Positions 54,339-63,270 of a stretch of 64,000 nt of DNA are shown piece by piece (position 1 is the first letter of the stretch; each line of letters opens with the position of its first letter). The position numbers and the translations under genes are program-made. The stretch is from Denitratisoma sp. DHT3. Lineage in GTDB: Bacteria; Pseudomonadota; Gammaproteobacteria; Burkholderiales; Rhodocyclaceae. The notes beneath the pieces were generated by a model, which saw only the letters and a program-made list of their open reading frames with translations, made no database searches and was not told the origin of the DNA. The stretch lies in NCBI RefSeq assembly GCF_007833355.1, contig NZ_CP020914.1, positions 854,047 to 918,046 on the forward strand, read 5' to 3'.

Positions 54339-55511
54339 TTACCGACGGTCGATCTGGGCGGCAAAGCGTTCGCGGTAGAAACGGAAACGTTCCGCCAACG
54401 CCGCCTTGTCGAGGCCGAAATCCTCCGGCGCATAACGATGGGTGCCGAATTTGTCCTGGCGGTTCTGTTCGAGAAATGCGGCCATCCTCGATTCAAAGAG
54501 TGGGCTCACCGACAATCCGAACTGCCGATAGATGGCCTTCACGGTGCCGATGGGGTCCGCCACCAGATCGCTGAACGCGATGTCGGCAAACTGGGTGTCC
54601 TTCTCGGGGTGGGCGTCGCGCCAATCCACGTAGCGGTGCAGCCAGAGCTCCAGCATGTCCGCGGTCTTGGGGCCGGCCGTGGTCTTGTCCACCTCGCCCA
54701 TGGATTGTTCCCAGAGGTGCCAGTGCAGGCTGGAATGGCTGGTGACGGCCTCGACCGGTTCGCGGTGATTGGTGATCACCAGGGCATCGGGGTAGGTGGC
54801 GAAGAGATGCCCCATGAATTCCATGTGGGACGGGGCCTTCAACGCCCAGCGCTCCCGGCGGAAACGGGATTGAAGATGCTGGAGGAACATCTTGTGCCAG
54901 CGGTAGGCCGGTGTCGGATCCTGGGCATCGACCCAGTCGGTATAGTCCCAGATCGGCAGGCCGGCGCCGTAGATGTAGCTGAGGCACTCCATGGAGAAGA
55001 TGCCGATGCATTCCTGGGGCAACTGGGCGTCCACGGGATGCACGGCGAGGATCTTCGGGTTGAGGCCGTCGACGGCCTGCAATCCCTGGTTCGTCATCTG
55101 GATGCGGGGGTCCGTCTCATAGCTTGCCGCCTCCGGCGGCGGACAGGGCATGGAGGTCTCCCAGAGCAGGGGCGCCCGGTTGTCCGGGTCCTGCCCCAGA
55201 AGGCCGATCATGAGCGTCGTGCCGGAGCGCGGCAGGCCGAGCACGAACATCGGCTTGCGGATCGTCTCCGCGGCCACCTCGGGATGCCGCTTGCGATGGT
55301 CCCAGACCCCGAGCCGAGCGATCAGGTTGCCGAGGATCATATTGCGGGCGCGCAATAGACCCATTTCAGTCAGCCGCAGTTGATTGACGGCTGAGACGAG
55401 GCGTTCCAGGCCCTCACGGAAGGTCTCGGGGCCGAAATCCTCCAGCCCGGTGGCCTGGGTGGCCATTGCCAGCAAATCATCGACGCGGAAGTCAGGGTAA
55501 TGGGTTTCCAT
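54339..55511 (-). CDS. Sulfotransferase family protein (PAPS-dependent)
   Basis: 390 residues. The PAPS-binding loop GLPRSGTTL is at 92-100, and ALVITNHREPVEAVTSHSSL carries the second (3'-phosphate) binding segment; ERWALKAPSHMEFM is typical of the Sulfotransfer_3 group. No signal peptide, so cytoplasmic. It would transfer sulfate to a hydroxyl group, or be a diverged member with another acyl or alcohol role. It lies between the MFS gene and paralog 2. No sulfate-activation genes are in the window. Confidence 0.85.
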   Translation of the reverse strand: METHYPDFRVDDLLAMATQATGLEDFGPETFREGLERLVSAVNQLRLTEMGLLRARNMILGNLIARLGVWDHRKRHPEVAAETIRKPMFVLGLPRSGTTLMIGLLGQDPDNRAPLLWETSMPCPPPEAASYETDPRIQMTNQGLQAVDGLNPKILAVHPVDAQLPQECIGIFSMECLSYIYGAGLPIWDYTDWVDAQDPTPAYRWHKMFLQHLQSRFRRERWALKAPSHMEFMGHLFATYPDALVITNHREPVEAVTSHSSLHWHLWEQSMGEVDKTTAGPKTADMLELWLHRYVDWRDAHPEKDTQFADIAFSDLVADPIGTVKAIYRQFGLSVSPLFESRMAAFLEQNRQDKFGTHRYAPEDFGLDKAALAERFRFYRERFAAQIDRR

Positions 55512-55529
55512 ATCAGCGAACCATCAAAA

Positions 55530-56801
55530 TCAGGAAGGGAAATGAGGCTGGGCGCGGCGAAAGCCCCCCAGGGCCACCAGGCCGAACCCCATGGTGGTCA
55601 CCAAGGCGTAGCGCAGGGCCTGCGGCCCCGCCAGCGGCTGGAGGGCGTCGCTCAACAGGCCGACGACGAAAGGCCCGAGGCCGAAGCCGATCCAGGTATT
55701 GGAGAGGGCCAGCAGGCCATTGGCCAAGGCGCGCCGATCCGGCGGCACGAGGAAGCTCATGGCGGTAAACACCGCGGGCATCCACAGGGCGCTGACGAAG
55801 CCGAACAAGGCGGCAAACCCCATGGCCTGGGGAACTGAGCCCAGGTTCCAGCCCACCGGCCAGAGGAACACGGCCATGGCACAGGGAATGCTCAAGGCCA
55901 GGCTGAGGATGGGGGTTCCCAGGCGCCAGGCCGGATTCCGCCGCGACAGGGCGGCGCTCACCCCGCTGCTGACGAGCCCCCCCACCAGGGAAGTGAGGGT
56001 GCCCACCACCGCCACGAGCAGGCCCGCCTGGGCCAGCGGCAGACCATGGATTCGCACCAGATAGGCCGGCAGCCACATGGCGTAGGCCACGGTCATGAGG
56101 GAACTGAAGCCGGAGCCGATCACCAGCCAACGCACGGCGGGCATCGCCCAGAGACTCGCCAGAGCGGCGAAGATGGACGGCGCCCCCGGCTCCTCGGCAC
56201 CCACAGCGACGGGCCGCAGTCTACGGGGTTCGGGCACCCACAGGGCGACGGCCACGGCCAGCACCATGCCCGGTATACCGATGGCCGCGAACGCCGGCCG
56301 CCAGCCATGGTGGGCCGCCACCCAGCCCCCCGCCCCCAGGGCCACCAGGGTGCCCAGGTAGGGACCGATGAGATAGAGGCTCATCACCATGCCCCGCAGG
56401 CGTATCGGGTAGTAGTCGGGCACGAGGGACAGGGACGGCGGCGTCACGCCGGCCTCCGCGGCCGCCGTCAGGAGCCGCAATATCACCAGTGCCCCCAGGC
56501 CGCTCGCCCAGCCGCAGGCCCAGGTGGCCAACCCCCAACAGAACATGGCGCAGGCGATCAGCCCGCGGCGGTTGGCGCGATCCGCCAGTCGGCCGGCCGG
56601 CAGACTGAGAAGCCCGAACAGCAGGGCGAACACCACGCCCGCCACCAGTCCCAAGGCGCCATCGGAAATCTGGAATTCCTGCTTGATGGGTTCCAGCAAC
56701 ACCGACACCACCTGTCGTCCGGCGAAGGTGAAGACGTTGGTGAGCATCAGGATGCCCAGGGCCAGGTGGCAGCGCCAGGCCGGCATGGAATGTGAAGACA
56801 C
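55530..56801 (-). CDS. MFS transporter
   Basis: 423 residues from GTG 56801 (ATG 56786 is an alternative). Twelve membrane helices. The cytoplasmic loop 2-3 motif is GLLSLPAGRLADRANRRGL and helix 4/5 region VTPPSLSLVPDYYPIRLRGM, as in anion:cation symporters and Spinster-like carriers of aromatic or organic acids. It is the first structural gene of the cluster and probably imports or exports its substrate. 18 bp before the sulfotransferase. Confidence 0.88.
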   Translation of the reverse strand: MSSHSMPAWRCHLALGILMLTNVFTFAGRQVVSVLLEPIKQEFQISDGALGLVAGVVFALLFGLLSLPAGRLADRANRRGLIACAMFCWGLATWACGWASGLGALVILRLLTAAAEAGVTPPSLSLVPDYYPIRLRGMVMSLYLIGPYLGTLVALGAGGWVAAHHGWRPAFAAIGIPGMVLAVAVALWVPEPRRLRPVAVGAEEPGAPSIFAALASLWAMPAVRWLVIGSGFSSLMTVAYAMWLPAYLVRIHGLPLAQAGLLVAVVGTLTSLVGGLVSSGVSAALSRRNPAWRLGTPILSLALSIPCAMAVFLWPVGWNLGSVPQAMGFAALFGFVSALWMPAVFTAMSFLVPPDRRALANGLLALSNTWIGFGLGPFVVGLLSDALQPLAGPQALRYALVTTMGFGLVALGGFRRAQPHFPS

Positions 56802-56915
56802 GGAGATCCCGCCCCCTGAAAATGAATGGGAGGGACCTTAAAGGGTCAAGACGATCCTCCGCAATTCGGATTCGAGGGAACGCCATGCACTGGCAAGCCT
56901 CTGATTCGAAAACGA

Positions 56916-57611
56916 CTAATCCTGGCCCTGAGTCGTGTTCGGATTCGGCAGATCGACGATGGCGCGCACGATGCGGGCCAGGATGCGGTCCAGCTCCTCC
57001 GAGGCCAGCAGATCGGGCCGATCCTCCACCAGGGCCGCGATCATGGCACGGATGCCCCGCGCCAGCAGGTGGGAAGCCAGGGGAAGGTTGCCGACACGGC
57101 CGCCCACGCCCCGCTCGTCGAGGATCTGGATCATGCCGTCCACCATCTCCGCCACACTGAGGCGTCCCTTCTCGTTCATGGCCCAGAGCTGGTAGTGGTG
57201 GGTATAGCGGCGATGGAAATCCCCGCCGAGCGCGAGCATCTTGCGCTCCACCTGCACCACGCGGCCGATGACGCCATCGAGATACTCGGGCAGCGACTGC
57301 TCGCGCATCCGCGCGTAATCGGTGTTCGCCGCCTTGGCTTCATCCAGCAGCACCTCCCGGGCCAGATGCGCCAGGATGGCTTCCCGGTTCGGGAAATATT
57401 CGTAGAGCGAACCCACGCTGACGCCGGCCCGCTCGGCCACATTGCGGGTCGTCACCGCCGTGGCGCCTCCCTCCGCCAGCAGTTCGCGGGCGGCGGTGAG
57501 CATGCTGTCCACCGTGTGCTTGGCCCGGCGCTGGGTGGGCAGACGGCGGTGGGTTTCGAAATCACCGCGCATGGGCTTGGCATCGGCAGCGGCCTTGCCA
57601 GCGCCAGCCAT
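56916..57611 (-). CDS. TetR-family transcriptional regulator
   Basis: 231 residues from ATG 57611 (ATG 57572 is an alternative). The N-terminal HTH is clear: DSMLTAARELLAEGGATAVT, TRNVAERAGVSVGSLYEYFP and NREAILAHLA. The C-terminal ligand domain is not diagnostic. It is 114 bp upstream of the MFS gene, same strand, so it is the likely local regulator of the sulfotransferase/DUF1254 cluster. The spacer has no palindrome that I could recognise with confidence. Confidence 0.9.
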   Translation of the reverse strand: MAGAGKAAADAKPMRGDFETHRRLPTQRRAKHTVDSMLTAARELLAEGGATAVTTRNVAERAGVSVGSLYEYFPNREAILAHLAREVLLDEAKAANTDYARMREQSLPEYLDGVIGRVVQVERKMLALGGDFHRRYTHHYQLWAMNEKGRLSVAEMVDGMIQILDERGVGGRVGNLPLASHLLARGIRAMIAALVEDRPDLLASEELDRILARIVRAIVDLPNPNTTQGQD

Positions 57612-57661
57612 TTTCTTCCTGCGAAGCGGTGCGAAAGCGGAGCTCACGGCGATTGACGCCC

Positions 57662-58840
57662 TCACTCCGGCGCCAGGGCGCGTTCCACGAGCTTCGCCCA
57701 ATAGCGGATGCCCGTCGGGATGATGTCGTCGTTGAAATCGTAATGGGGGCTGTGCAGCGTGCAGCCGCCCTCGCCCGGCCCGTTGCCGAGCCAGACGTAG
57801 CAGCCGGGCACCACCCGCGACAGGTAGGAAAAATCCTCCGCGCCCATGCTGGGCTTGAGGTGGGTGAAGACCCGTTCGGACCCCGCCACCCGCCGCGCCG
57901 CTTCGCGCGCCAGCAGCGTCGGCGCTTCGCTGTTGATCGTGGGCGGATAGCCGCGCTCGAAGCGCAGGGACACCCGCACCCGATGAGTGGTTTCGATGCC
58001 GTTGCAGATCCGGCGCATGCCCTCTTCCATCGCATCCTGCCATTCCGGGCGCAAGGTACGAACCGTGCCGCCCAGCAGTGCGGTTTCCGGCAGCACGTTG
58101 TCGGCATGGCCGGCGTGGAAGCGCGTGACGCTCACCACGGCGGACTCCAGCGGATCGGTATTGCGCGACACCAGCGTTTGCAAGACCTGCACCAGGGCGC
58201 TGCCCGCCACCACCACGTCCGCCGTCTGGTGGGGCATCGCCGCATGGCCGCCGTGGCCGGTGATCTCGATCTCGAAACGATCGGCGCCGGCCATCACCGG
58301 CCCCTCGACGACGCCGAAGCTGCCCGCCGCCATGCCCGGCCAGTTGTGCAGGCCGAACACCATGTCCATCGGGAAGCGATCGAACAGCCCCTCCTCGACC
58401 ATCACCCGGCCGCCGCCGTCGTGCTCCTCGGCGGGCTGGAAGATGAAATACACCGTGCCGTCGAAATGGCCGACCGCCGCCATGTCCTTCAGGGCCTCCG
58501 CGGCACCCAGCAGCATCGCGGTATGGCCGTCATGGCCGCAGGCGTGCATCTTGCCCGGCTGCTTCGAATGATGGGGGAAGACGTTGAGTTCCTGCAGCGG
58601 CAGGCAGTCCATGTCGGCCCGCAAGCCGATGGCGCGCGGGCTGGTTCCGACGCGCAGGCGGGCCACCACGCCGGTGCCGGCGAGTCCCCGGAAGACCTCC
58701 AGGCCGAGCCGCTCCAGATGGTCCGCCACCACTTTGGCCGTACGATGCTCCTCGAAGGCCAATTCCGGATGGGCGTGCAGGTCGCGCCGCAGCGCGGCGA
58801 TGCGGCTTGCCAGGTTGGGCAACTGATCTTCCATGCTCAT
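57662..58840 (-). CDS. M20D amidohydrolase (hippurate hydrolase / N-acyl amino acid amidase type)
   Basis: 392 residues from ATG 58840. A di-metal peptidase fold: LRRDLHAHPELAFEEHRTAK, GLRADMDCLPLQE, MHACGHDGHTAMLLGAAEAL (metal ligands), FIFQPAEEHDGGGRVM (catalytic Glu) and a central dimerisation domain (ITGHGGHAAMPHQTADVVVA). It hydrolyses N-acyl or aryl amides; the exact substrate is open. It is upstream of the TetR gene by 50 bp and may share its transcript. Confidence 0.92.
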   Translation of the reverse strand: MSMEDQLPNLASRIAALRRDLHAHPELAFEEHRTAKVVADHLERLGLEVFRGLAGTGVVARLRVGTSPRAIGLRADMDCLPLQELNVFPHHSKQPGKMHACGHDGHTAMLLGAAEALKDMAAVGHFDGTVYFIFQPAEEHDGGGRVMVEEGLFDRFPMDMVFGLHNWPGMAAGSFGVVEGPVMAGADRFEIEITGHGGHAAMPHQTADVVVAGSALVQVLQTLVSRNTDPLESAVVSVTRFHAGHADNVLPETALLGGTVRTLRPEWQDAMEEGMRRICNGIETTHRVRVSLRFERGYPPTINSEAPTLLAREAARRVAGSERVFTHLKPSMGAEDFSYLSRVVPGCYVWLGNGPGEGGCTLHSPHYDFNDDIIPTGIRYWAKLVERALAPE

Positions 58841-58898
58841 GATTCGTCTCTCTGGATTGCCACGATAATGTAGCACTCCCTCATTCCCCGCCGCCGCC

Positions 58899-60392
58899 AT
58901 GACCGCCATTTTGCGTTCCGCCGCGCTCCGCGACATCGAAGCCCGCCATGCCGAGGCCCAGCCGCCATTGATGGAGCGCGCGGGCCGCGCCGCCGCCCAA
59001 CTCGCCCTGCGCCTGCAGGCCGCCCTGGAGGGGCCGCCCCTGATCTTCGCCGGTCCGGGCAACAACGGCGGCGACGCGCTGGTGGTGGCCCGCCTGCTGC
59101 GCGAAGCGGGCCTGGCGCCGGTGGTGGCGTCCAGCGCCGACGCCGAGCGCCTGCCGGCCGACGCCCGCCAGGCCATGCAAGCCTGGCGCCGCGCGGGCGG
59201 CGAGATATGTTCCGAGGTTCCCGAGGGACGGTACGGCCTGGTGGTGGACGGCCTCTTCGGCATCGGCCTGACGCGCCCCCTGGAAGGGCATTACGCCCAG
59301 TGGGTGGAGCGCATCAACGGCTACGGCGGCCCAGTGCTGGCGCTGGACTGCCCTTCCGGGCTGGACAGCGAGACTGGACACGTTCTCGGCCGCGCCGTGC
59401 GGGCCAGCCATACGCTCAGCTTCATCGCGCTGAAACCCGGACTGCTGACCCTGGACGGCCCGGACTGCTGCGGCGAGCTGACCCTGAACGACCTGGGCCT
59501 AGACCTGGGCAATGGCGTGGCGGCAGCCACGAGCGGTCGGCTGGTGGAGCGCGCCCTCTTCGCCGACCACCTGCGCCCCCGCCGCCGCAACAGCCACAAG
59601 GGCAGCCACGGCTCCGTCGGTATCCTCGGCGGCGCGCCGGGCATGGCGGGCGCCGCCCTGCTGGCCGGCCGCGCCGCCTTGAAGCTGGGCGCCGGCCGCG
59701 TCCATGTCGGCATGCTGGAGGCGCTGGCGGTGGATCACGCGCAGCCGGAACTGATGCTGCGCGCCGCCAACGAAGTGCTCGGCCTCGCCACCGTCCTGGC
59801 GGTCGGCCCCGGTCTCGGGCAGACGGCGCAGGCCGCCGAGTTGCTGCGCCAGACGATCGCCACTGCCCTGCCCCTGGTGCTCGACGCCGACGGCCTCAAC
59901 CTGCTGGCGAGCCATCCGGTGCTCGGCGGCCGCCTGGCGCGCCGCGATGCGCCGACGCTGCTCACGCCCCACCCGGCGGAGGCCGCCCGCCTGCTGGACG
60001 GCAGCGTGGACGCGGTACAGGCCGACCGGCTCGCGGCGGCGCTGGAGTTGGCGCGCCGCTTCAACGCCGTGGTCGTTCTCAAGGGCTGCGGCAGCGTGAT
60101 CGCCAGCCCGGACAGCCATTGGTTCATCAACGCCACCGGCAATCCGGGCCTGGCTTCGGCCGGCAGCGGCGACGTGCTGACCGGGATCGTCGCGGCCCTG
60201 CTGGCCCAGGGCTGGCCCGCCGTCGAAGCCGCCCTGGGCGGCGTGCATCTGCACGGCGCGGCGGCCGACATGCTGGTGGCGGCCCAGGCGGGCCCCATCG
60301 GGCTGACGGCCGGCGAACTGGCCGACGCCGCCCGGCGCCTGCTGAATGCATGGTGCGTGCAGAATCAACCGAACAGCGGATTGCGGGGATAG
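58899..60392 (+). CDS. nnr: Bifunctional NAD(P)H-hydrate repair enzyme
   Basis: 497 residues. The N-terminal epimerase domain (about 1-215) has GPGNNGGDALVVARLL and VVDGLFGIGLTRPLEG with ALDCPSGLDSETG. The C-terminal ADP/ATP-dependent dehydratase domain (about 225-490) has KGSHGSVGILGGAPGMAGAA, LDADGLNLLA, LTPHPAEAARLL and NATGNPGLASAGSGDVLTGI. Together they convert R- and S-NAD(P)HX back to NAD(P)H. Its last 28 nt overlap the convergent gene at 60365-61846. Confidence 0.95.
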   Translation: MTAILRSAALRDIEARHAEAQPPLMERAGRAAAQLALRLQAALEGPPLIFAGPGNNGGDALVVARLLREAGLAPVVASSADAERLPADARQAMQAWRRAGGEICSEVPEGRYGLVVDGLFGIGLTRPLEGHYAQWVERINGYGGPVLALDCPSGLDSETGHVLGRAVRASHTLSFIALKPGLLTLDGPDCCGELTLNDLGLDLGNGVAAATSGRLVERALFADHLRPRRRNSHKGSHGSVGILGGAPGMAGAALLAGRAALKLGAGRVHVGMLEALAVDHAQPELMLRAANEVLGLATVLAVGPGLGQTAQAAELLRQTIATALPLVLDADGLNLLASHPVLGGRLARRDAPTLLTPHPAEAARLLDGSVDAVQADRLAAALELARRFNAVVVLKGCGSVIASPDSHWFINATGNPGLASAGSGDVLTGIVAALLAQGWPAVEAALGGVHLHGAAADMLVAAQAGPIGLTAGELADAARRLLNAWCVQNQPNSGLRG

Positions 60393-61846
60393 GGGTAGAG
60401 GGTGCTCAACGCCTCACTGTGGCCCGGTCCCTGGACGATGCGCACATGTTCGCGGCGAAATTCTCTGCCGTGGCGCAGACCGCAACTGTGGGCGATCATC
60501 TCGATCTCATGGTTCATGTTGCGGCAGTAGTTCGCCACCCGCAGGGCCTTCTCCTCCACCACCAGCCCGCGCTGCAATTTGGGATCATGGGTGGTGATTC
60601 CGGTGGGACAAGTATTGGTATGGCAGCGCAAAGCCTGGATGCAACCGAGTGCGAAGAGAAAGCCTCGCGCGGTATTCACGAAGTCGGCGCCGCAGGCCAA
60701 GGCCCAGGCCGCCTGCGCCGAGGTGACCAACTGACCGGCCGCCACCACCCGGATGCGTTCCTTCAGCCCCGACGCCAGCAGGGCATCCACCACTCTCGGC
60801 AACGCCTCGTCGATGGACAGCGCCATGTGGTCGGCCAGAGCCTGGGGCGCCGCGCCCGAACCGCCCTCGCCGCCATCGACGACCAGGAAATCGGGCGCAC
60901 TGGCGAGGCCGCGACGCAGCACCGCCTCGCACAACAGGCGCATGAATTCGCGGCCGCCGACGGCGGTCTTGACCCCAACCGGCTTGCCGGTCACGTCGCG
61001 GACCCGCGACACCATGTCCAGCAACTGATCGACATTGCCGATGTCCGGATGGCGATTCGGCGAGAGCGAATCCATACCCGGCGGAATGCCCCTGATGCGG
61101 GCGATTTCCGGCGTTACCTTGGCGGCAGGCAGCACTCCGCCCTTGCCGGGCTTGGCGCCCTGGGACAGCTTGATTTCGAAGGCCCGCACCTGCTCGTGGG
61201 CAGCCAGTTCGCGCAGACGGCTTTCCGACAGTCGCCCGTGTTCGTCGCGGACACCGTACTTGGCGGTGCCGATCTGAAAAATCAGATCGCAGCCGCCTTC
61301 CAGATGATAGGGCGACAAGCCGCCCTCTCCCGTGTCGAACCAGCAGCCGGCCTCAGCCGCACCGTGGGATAGCGCCTGCACCGCAGGCCTGGAGATGGCG
61401 CCGAAACTCATGCCGCTGATATTGACCAGCGAAGCGCCCGCGAAAGGCTGCTTGCAATAGCCTTCGCCGATCCGGCACGGCGGCGGCGGCAAACGTTCCT
61501 CGTCAAGTACCGGGAATGGCGCGTTGACGAAAATCAGCGCACCCGGCCGACGCTTGTCGTAGGTGGAGCCGAAACCGATGACCCCGCCCTCGTTCTTGGC
61601 CAGCCGATAAACCCAACTCCGGGTCGCCCGATTGAAAGGCCGCTCTTCGCGATCCCCGAGGAAAAAATACTGGCGGAAGTATTCCCCCAGTCGCTCGAAG
61701 ACGTAACGCAGGTGTCCCACCAAAGGGTAGTTGCGCAAGATGGTGTGCCGTTTCTGGGTGGTGTCCCTGACGTACCAGTAGGCCGCCGTTCCGAGGATGG
61801 CCAGCACCAGAAGCACTCCGAGCGTGACAAGCAGCAAGTCCAACAT
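60365..61846 (-). CDS. FMN-binding glutamate synthase-like protein (membrane-anchored)
   Basis: 493 residues. An N-terminal membrane helix (LLLVTLGVLLVLAILGTAAY) is followed by the FMN and 2-oxoglutarate domain of GltB: NISGMSFGAISRPAVQALSH, GGLSPYHLEGGCDLIFQIGT, FEIKLSQGAKPGKGGVLPA, VDGGEGGSGAAP and the 3Fe-4S ligands C-x5-C-x4-C in CIQALRCHTNTCPTG. It lacks the amidotransferase domain, so it is not a normal glutamate synthase; its physiological reaction is unknown. It is divergent from nadC, 41 bp apart. Confidence 0.9.
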   Translation of the reverse strand: MLDLLLVTLGVLLVLAILGTAAYWYVRDTTQKRHTILRNYPLVGHLRYVFERLGEYFRQYFFLGDREERPFNRATRSWVYRLAKNEGGVIGFGSTYDKRRPGALIFVNAPFPVLDEERLPPPPCRIGEGYCKQPFAGASLVNISGMSFGAISRPAVQALSHGAAEAGCWFDTGEGGLSPYHLEGGCDLIFQIGTAKYGVRDEHGRLSESRLRELAAHEQVRAFEIKLSQGAKPGKGGVLPAAKVTPEIARIRGIPPGMDSLSPNRHPDIGNVDQLLDMVSRVRDVTGKPVGVKTAVGGREFMRLLCEAVLRRGLASAPDFLVVDGGEGGSGAAPQALADHMALSIDEALPRVVDALLASGLKERIRVVAAGQLVTSAQAAWALACGADFVNTARGFLFALGCIQALRCHTNTCPTGITTHDPKLQRGLVVEEKALRVANYCRNMNHEIEMIAHSCGLRHGREFRREHVRIVQGPGHSEALSTLYPYPRNPLFG

Positions 61847-61887
61847 GGGCTAGAATCCCCGCACTCTTTTCGAAGCAAAAACATAAC

Positions 61888-62736
61888 ATGGATTTTTCCA
61901 TCCCCCTTGCCGCGGAAGTCGAACGCAACGTGCTGGCTGCACTGGTCGAAGACATCGGCGGCGGTGACTTGACCGCGCTGCTCACGCCCGACGGCCGCCG
62001 CGCCAGGGGCATCGTGATCAGCCGCGAGTCGGCCGTGCTCTGCGGGCGGGCGTGGTTCAACGCCTGTTTCCAGCGCCTGGATCCAGCCGCCCAAATCACC
62101 TGGCATGTAAACGACGGCGAGCAATTGAGCGTCGGGCAGTCCCTGTGCGAAATCAAAGCCGACACTCGCGCCCTGCTCACCGCGGAACGGCCGGCCTTGA
62201 ACTTCATCCAGATGCTGTCCGGAACCGCCACCGCCACCCGCAAGTACGTGGAGGCGGTGGCCGGCACCCGCGCCCGCATCGTGGACACCCGCAAGACCCT
62301 GCCCGGCCTGCGCCTGGCGCAGAAATACGCGGTGCACTGCGGCGGCGGCACCAACCACCGGCTCGGCCTCTACGACGGCATCCTGATCAAGGAAAATCAC
62401 ATCATGGCCGCCGGCAGCATCACTGCGGCCCTGGCACAGGCTCGGGCCCTGGGCCGCAACGACGTGTTCATCCAGGTCGAAGTGGAAAACCTGGAACAAT
62501 TGGCCGAAGCGCTCGACGCCGGCGCCAAGATGATTCTGCTCGACAACATGAGCCTGCAGGAAATGCACCTGGCAGTCGGGCTCACCGCCGGACGCGCGCA
62601 GCTCGAAGCCTCCGGCGGCATCAGTCTGGAGACCGTGCGCGCCATTGCCGAGACCGGCGTGGACCGCATTTCCGTCGGCAGCCTGACCAAGGATGTCCGC
62701 GCCACCGACCTTTCACTGCGCCACGTGGAATCTTGA
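61888..62736 (+). CDS. nadC: Nicotinate-nucleotide pyrophosphorylase (carboxylating)
   Basis: 282 residues. Makes nicotinate mononucleotide from quinolinate and PRPP in NAD synthesis. Signature stretches are ALVEDIGGGDLTALLT, ERPALNFIQMLSGTATATRK, VDTRKTLPGLRLAQKYAVHC, GGGTNHRLGLYDGILIKENH and LEASGGISLETVRAIAETGV. Proximity to the NAD(P)HX repair gene is notable but the genes are not co-transcribed. Confidence 0.96.
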   Translation: MDFSIPLAAEVERNVLAALVEDIGGGDLTALLTPDGRRARGIVISRESAVLCGRAWFNACFQRLDPAAQITWHVNDGEQLSVGQSLCEIKADTRALLTAERPALNFIQMLSGTATATRKYVEAVAGTRARIVDTRKTLPGLRLAQKYAVHCGGGTNHRLGLYDGILIKENHIMAAGSITAALAQARALGRNDVFIQVEVENLEQLAEALDAGAKMILLDNMSLQEMHLAVGLTAGRAQLEASGGISLETVRAIAETGVDRISVGSLTKDVRATDLSLRHVES

Positions 62737-62766
62737 GATTTTCTGCTAGAATTCGCCGCTCTTTCC

Positions 62767-62857
62767 GGAGAGGTGGATGAGCGGTTTAAGTCGCACGCCT
62801 GGAAAGCGTGTTTGGGGTAATACCCCAACGCGGGTTCGAATCCCGCCCTCTCCGCCA
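62767..62857 (+). tRNA. tRNA-Ser (anticodon GGA)
   Basis: A 91-nt class II tRNA with acceptor GGAGAGG paired to CCTCTCC, anticodon loop CTGGAAA (anticodon GGA, Ser), a long variable arm (TTTGGGGTAATACCCCAA), T-arm GGGTTCGAATCCC and encoded CCA. It starts 30 bp after nadC. Confidence 0.96.
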
Positions 62858-62865
62858 GAATCAAT

Positions 62866-62905
62866 GAAAACCCGCACTGCCACAGGCTTTGCGGGTTTTT
62901 GTTTT
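62866..62905 (+). terminator. Rho-independent terminator after tRNA-Ser
   Basis: AAAACCCGC pairs with GCGGGTTTT around a 15-nt loop and is followed by a T-rich run (TTTTTGTTTT). It is 9 bp past the tRNA CCA end. Confidence 0.85.
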
Positions 62906-63019
62906 CATACGAAACAACTCATTCCCGGGTAAGGCGCTGCCCTGGAAACGCCCGCGAAACAGCCCCAACTACCCGCTCCAAACTTTGTTCCCTGCGGCTC
63001 TGCCCCCATCGCATGCTCT

Positions 63020-63200
63020 GACGTTTTTGGCGCATGTCTTTCTGACCATGGGGCGGCACGATATCCCCCAGGCCCTGTGCACGGATAACGACCCGCTATT
63101 CACGGGCCGGATATTCGCTGGTGGCTGGCCCTGATCGGGGTACGCCATCAGCACACGACGCCCGGTCCCGGCGTTCCCTGGCAGAACAGCCGGGTCGGTG
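63020..63200 (+). pseudogene. Decayed DDE transposase (integrase core) fragment
   Basis: The translation contains PQALCTDNDPLFTGRIF, then after a one-base frameshift near 63118 WLALIGVRHQHTTPG and PWQNSRV. This follows the retroviral-integrase-core pattern of IS481/IS3-type transposases (…R.DNG..F.S..F…W…LGI.H..T.PG.PWQNG..E). Only about 60 codons of the catalytic core remain, with no terminal inverted repeats seen. It is interrupted at about 63200 by an RHS fragment in the opposite direction. Confidence 0.75.
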
Positions 63201-63270
63201 CTGTTGCCCAGCGGGTCGGTAGTCCGGATGAGGTTGCCTTGACCATCGCAGGCGTGCTGGGTGGCATTGT
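63198..63270 (-). pseudogene. RHS/YD-repeat fragment
   Basis: On the minus strand, codons read NATQHACDGQGNLIRTTDPL then GNST, the classical YD/RHS repeat (YDxxGNLxxxTDPLGN) with the Tyr replaced by Cys. A stop lies just upstream in frame and transposase DNA follows. It is a single repeat unit of what would be a very large RHS toxin-delivery protein elsewhere in the genome. Confidence 0.7.

Noticed and set aside
62889..63134. An 81-codon frame after tRNA-Ser as an intact gene
   Set aside because: Its first half is terminator and junk DNA. Only the last part is transposase-like, and it is frameshifted, so it is called as a pseudogene fragment.
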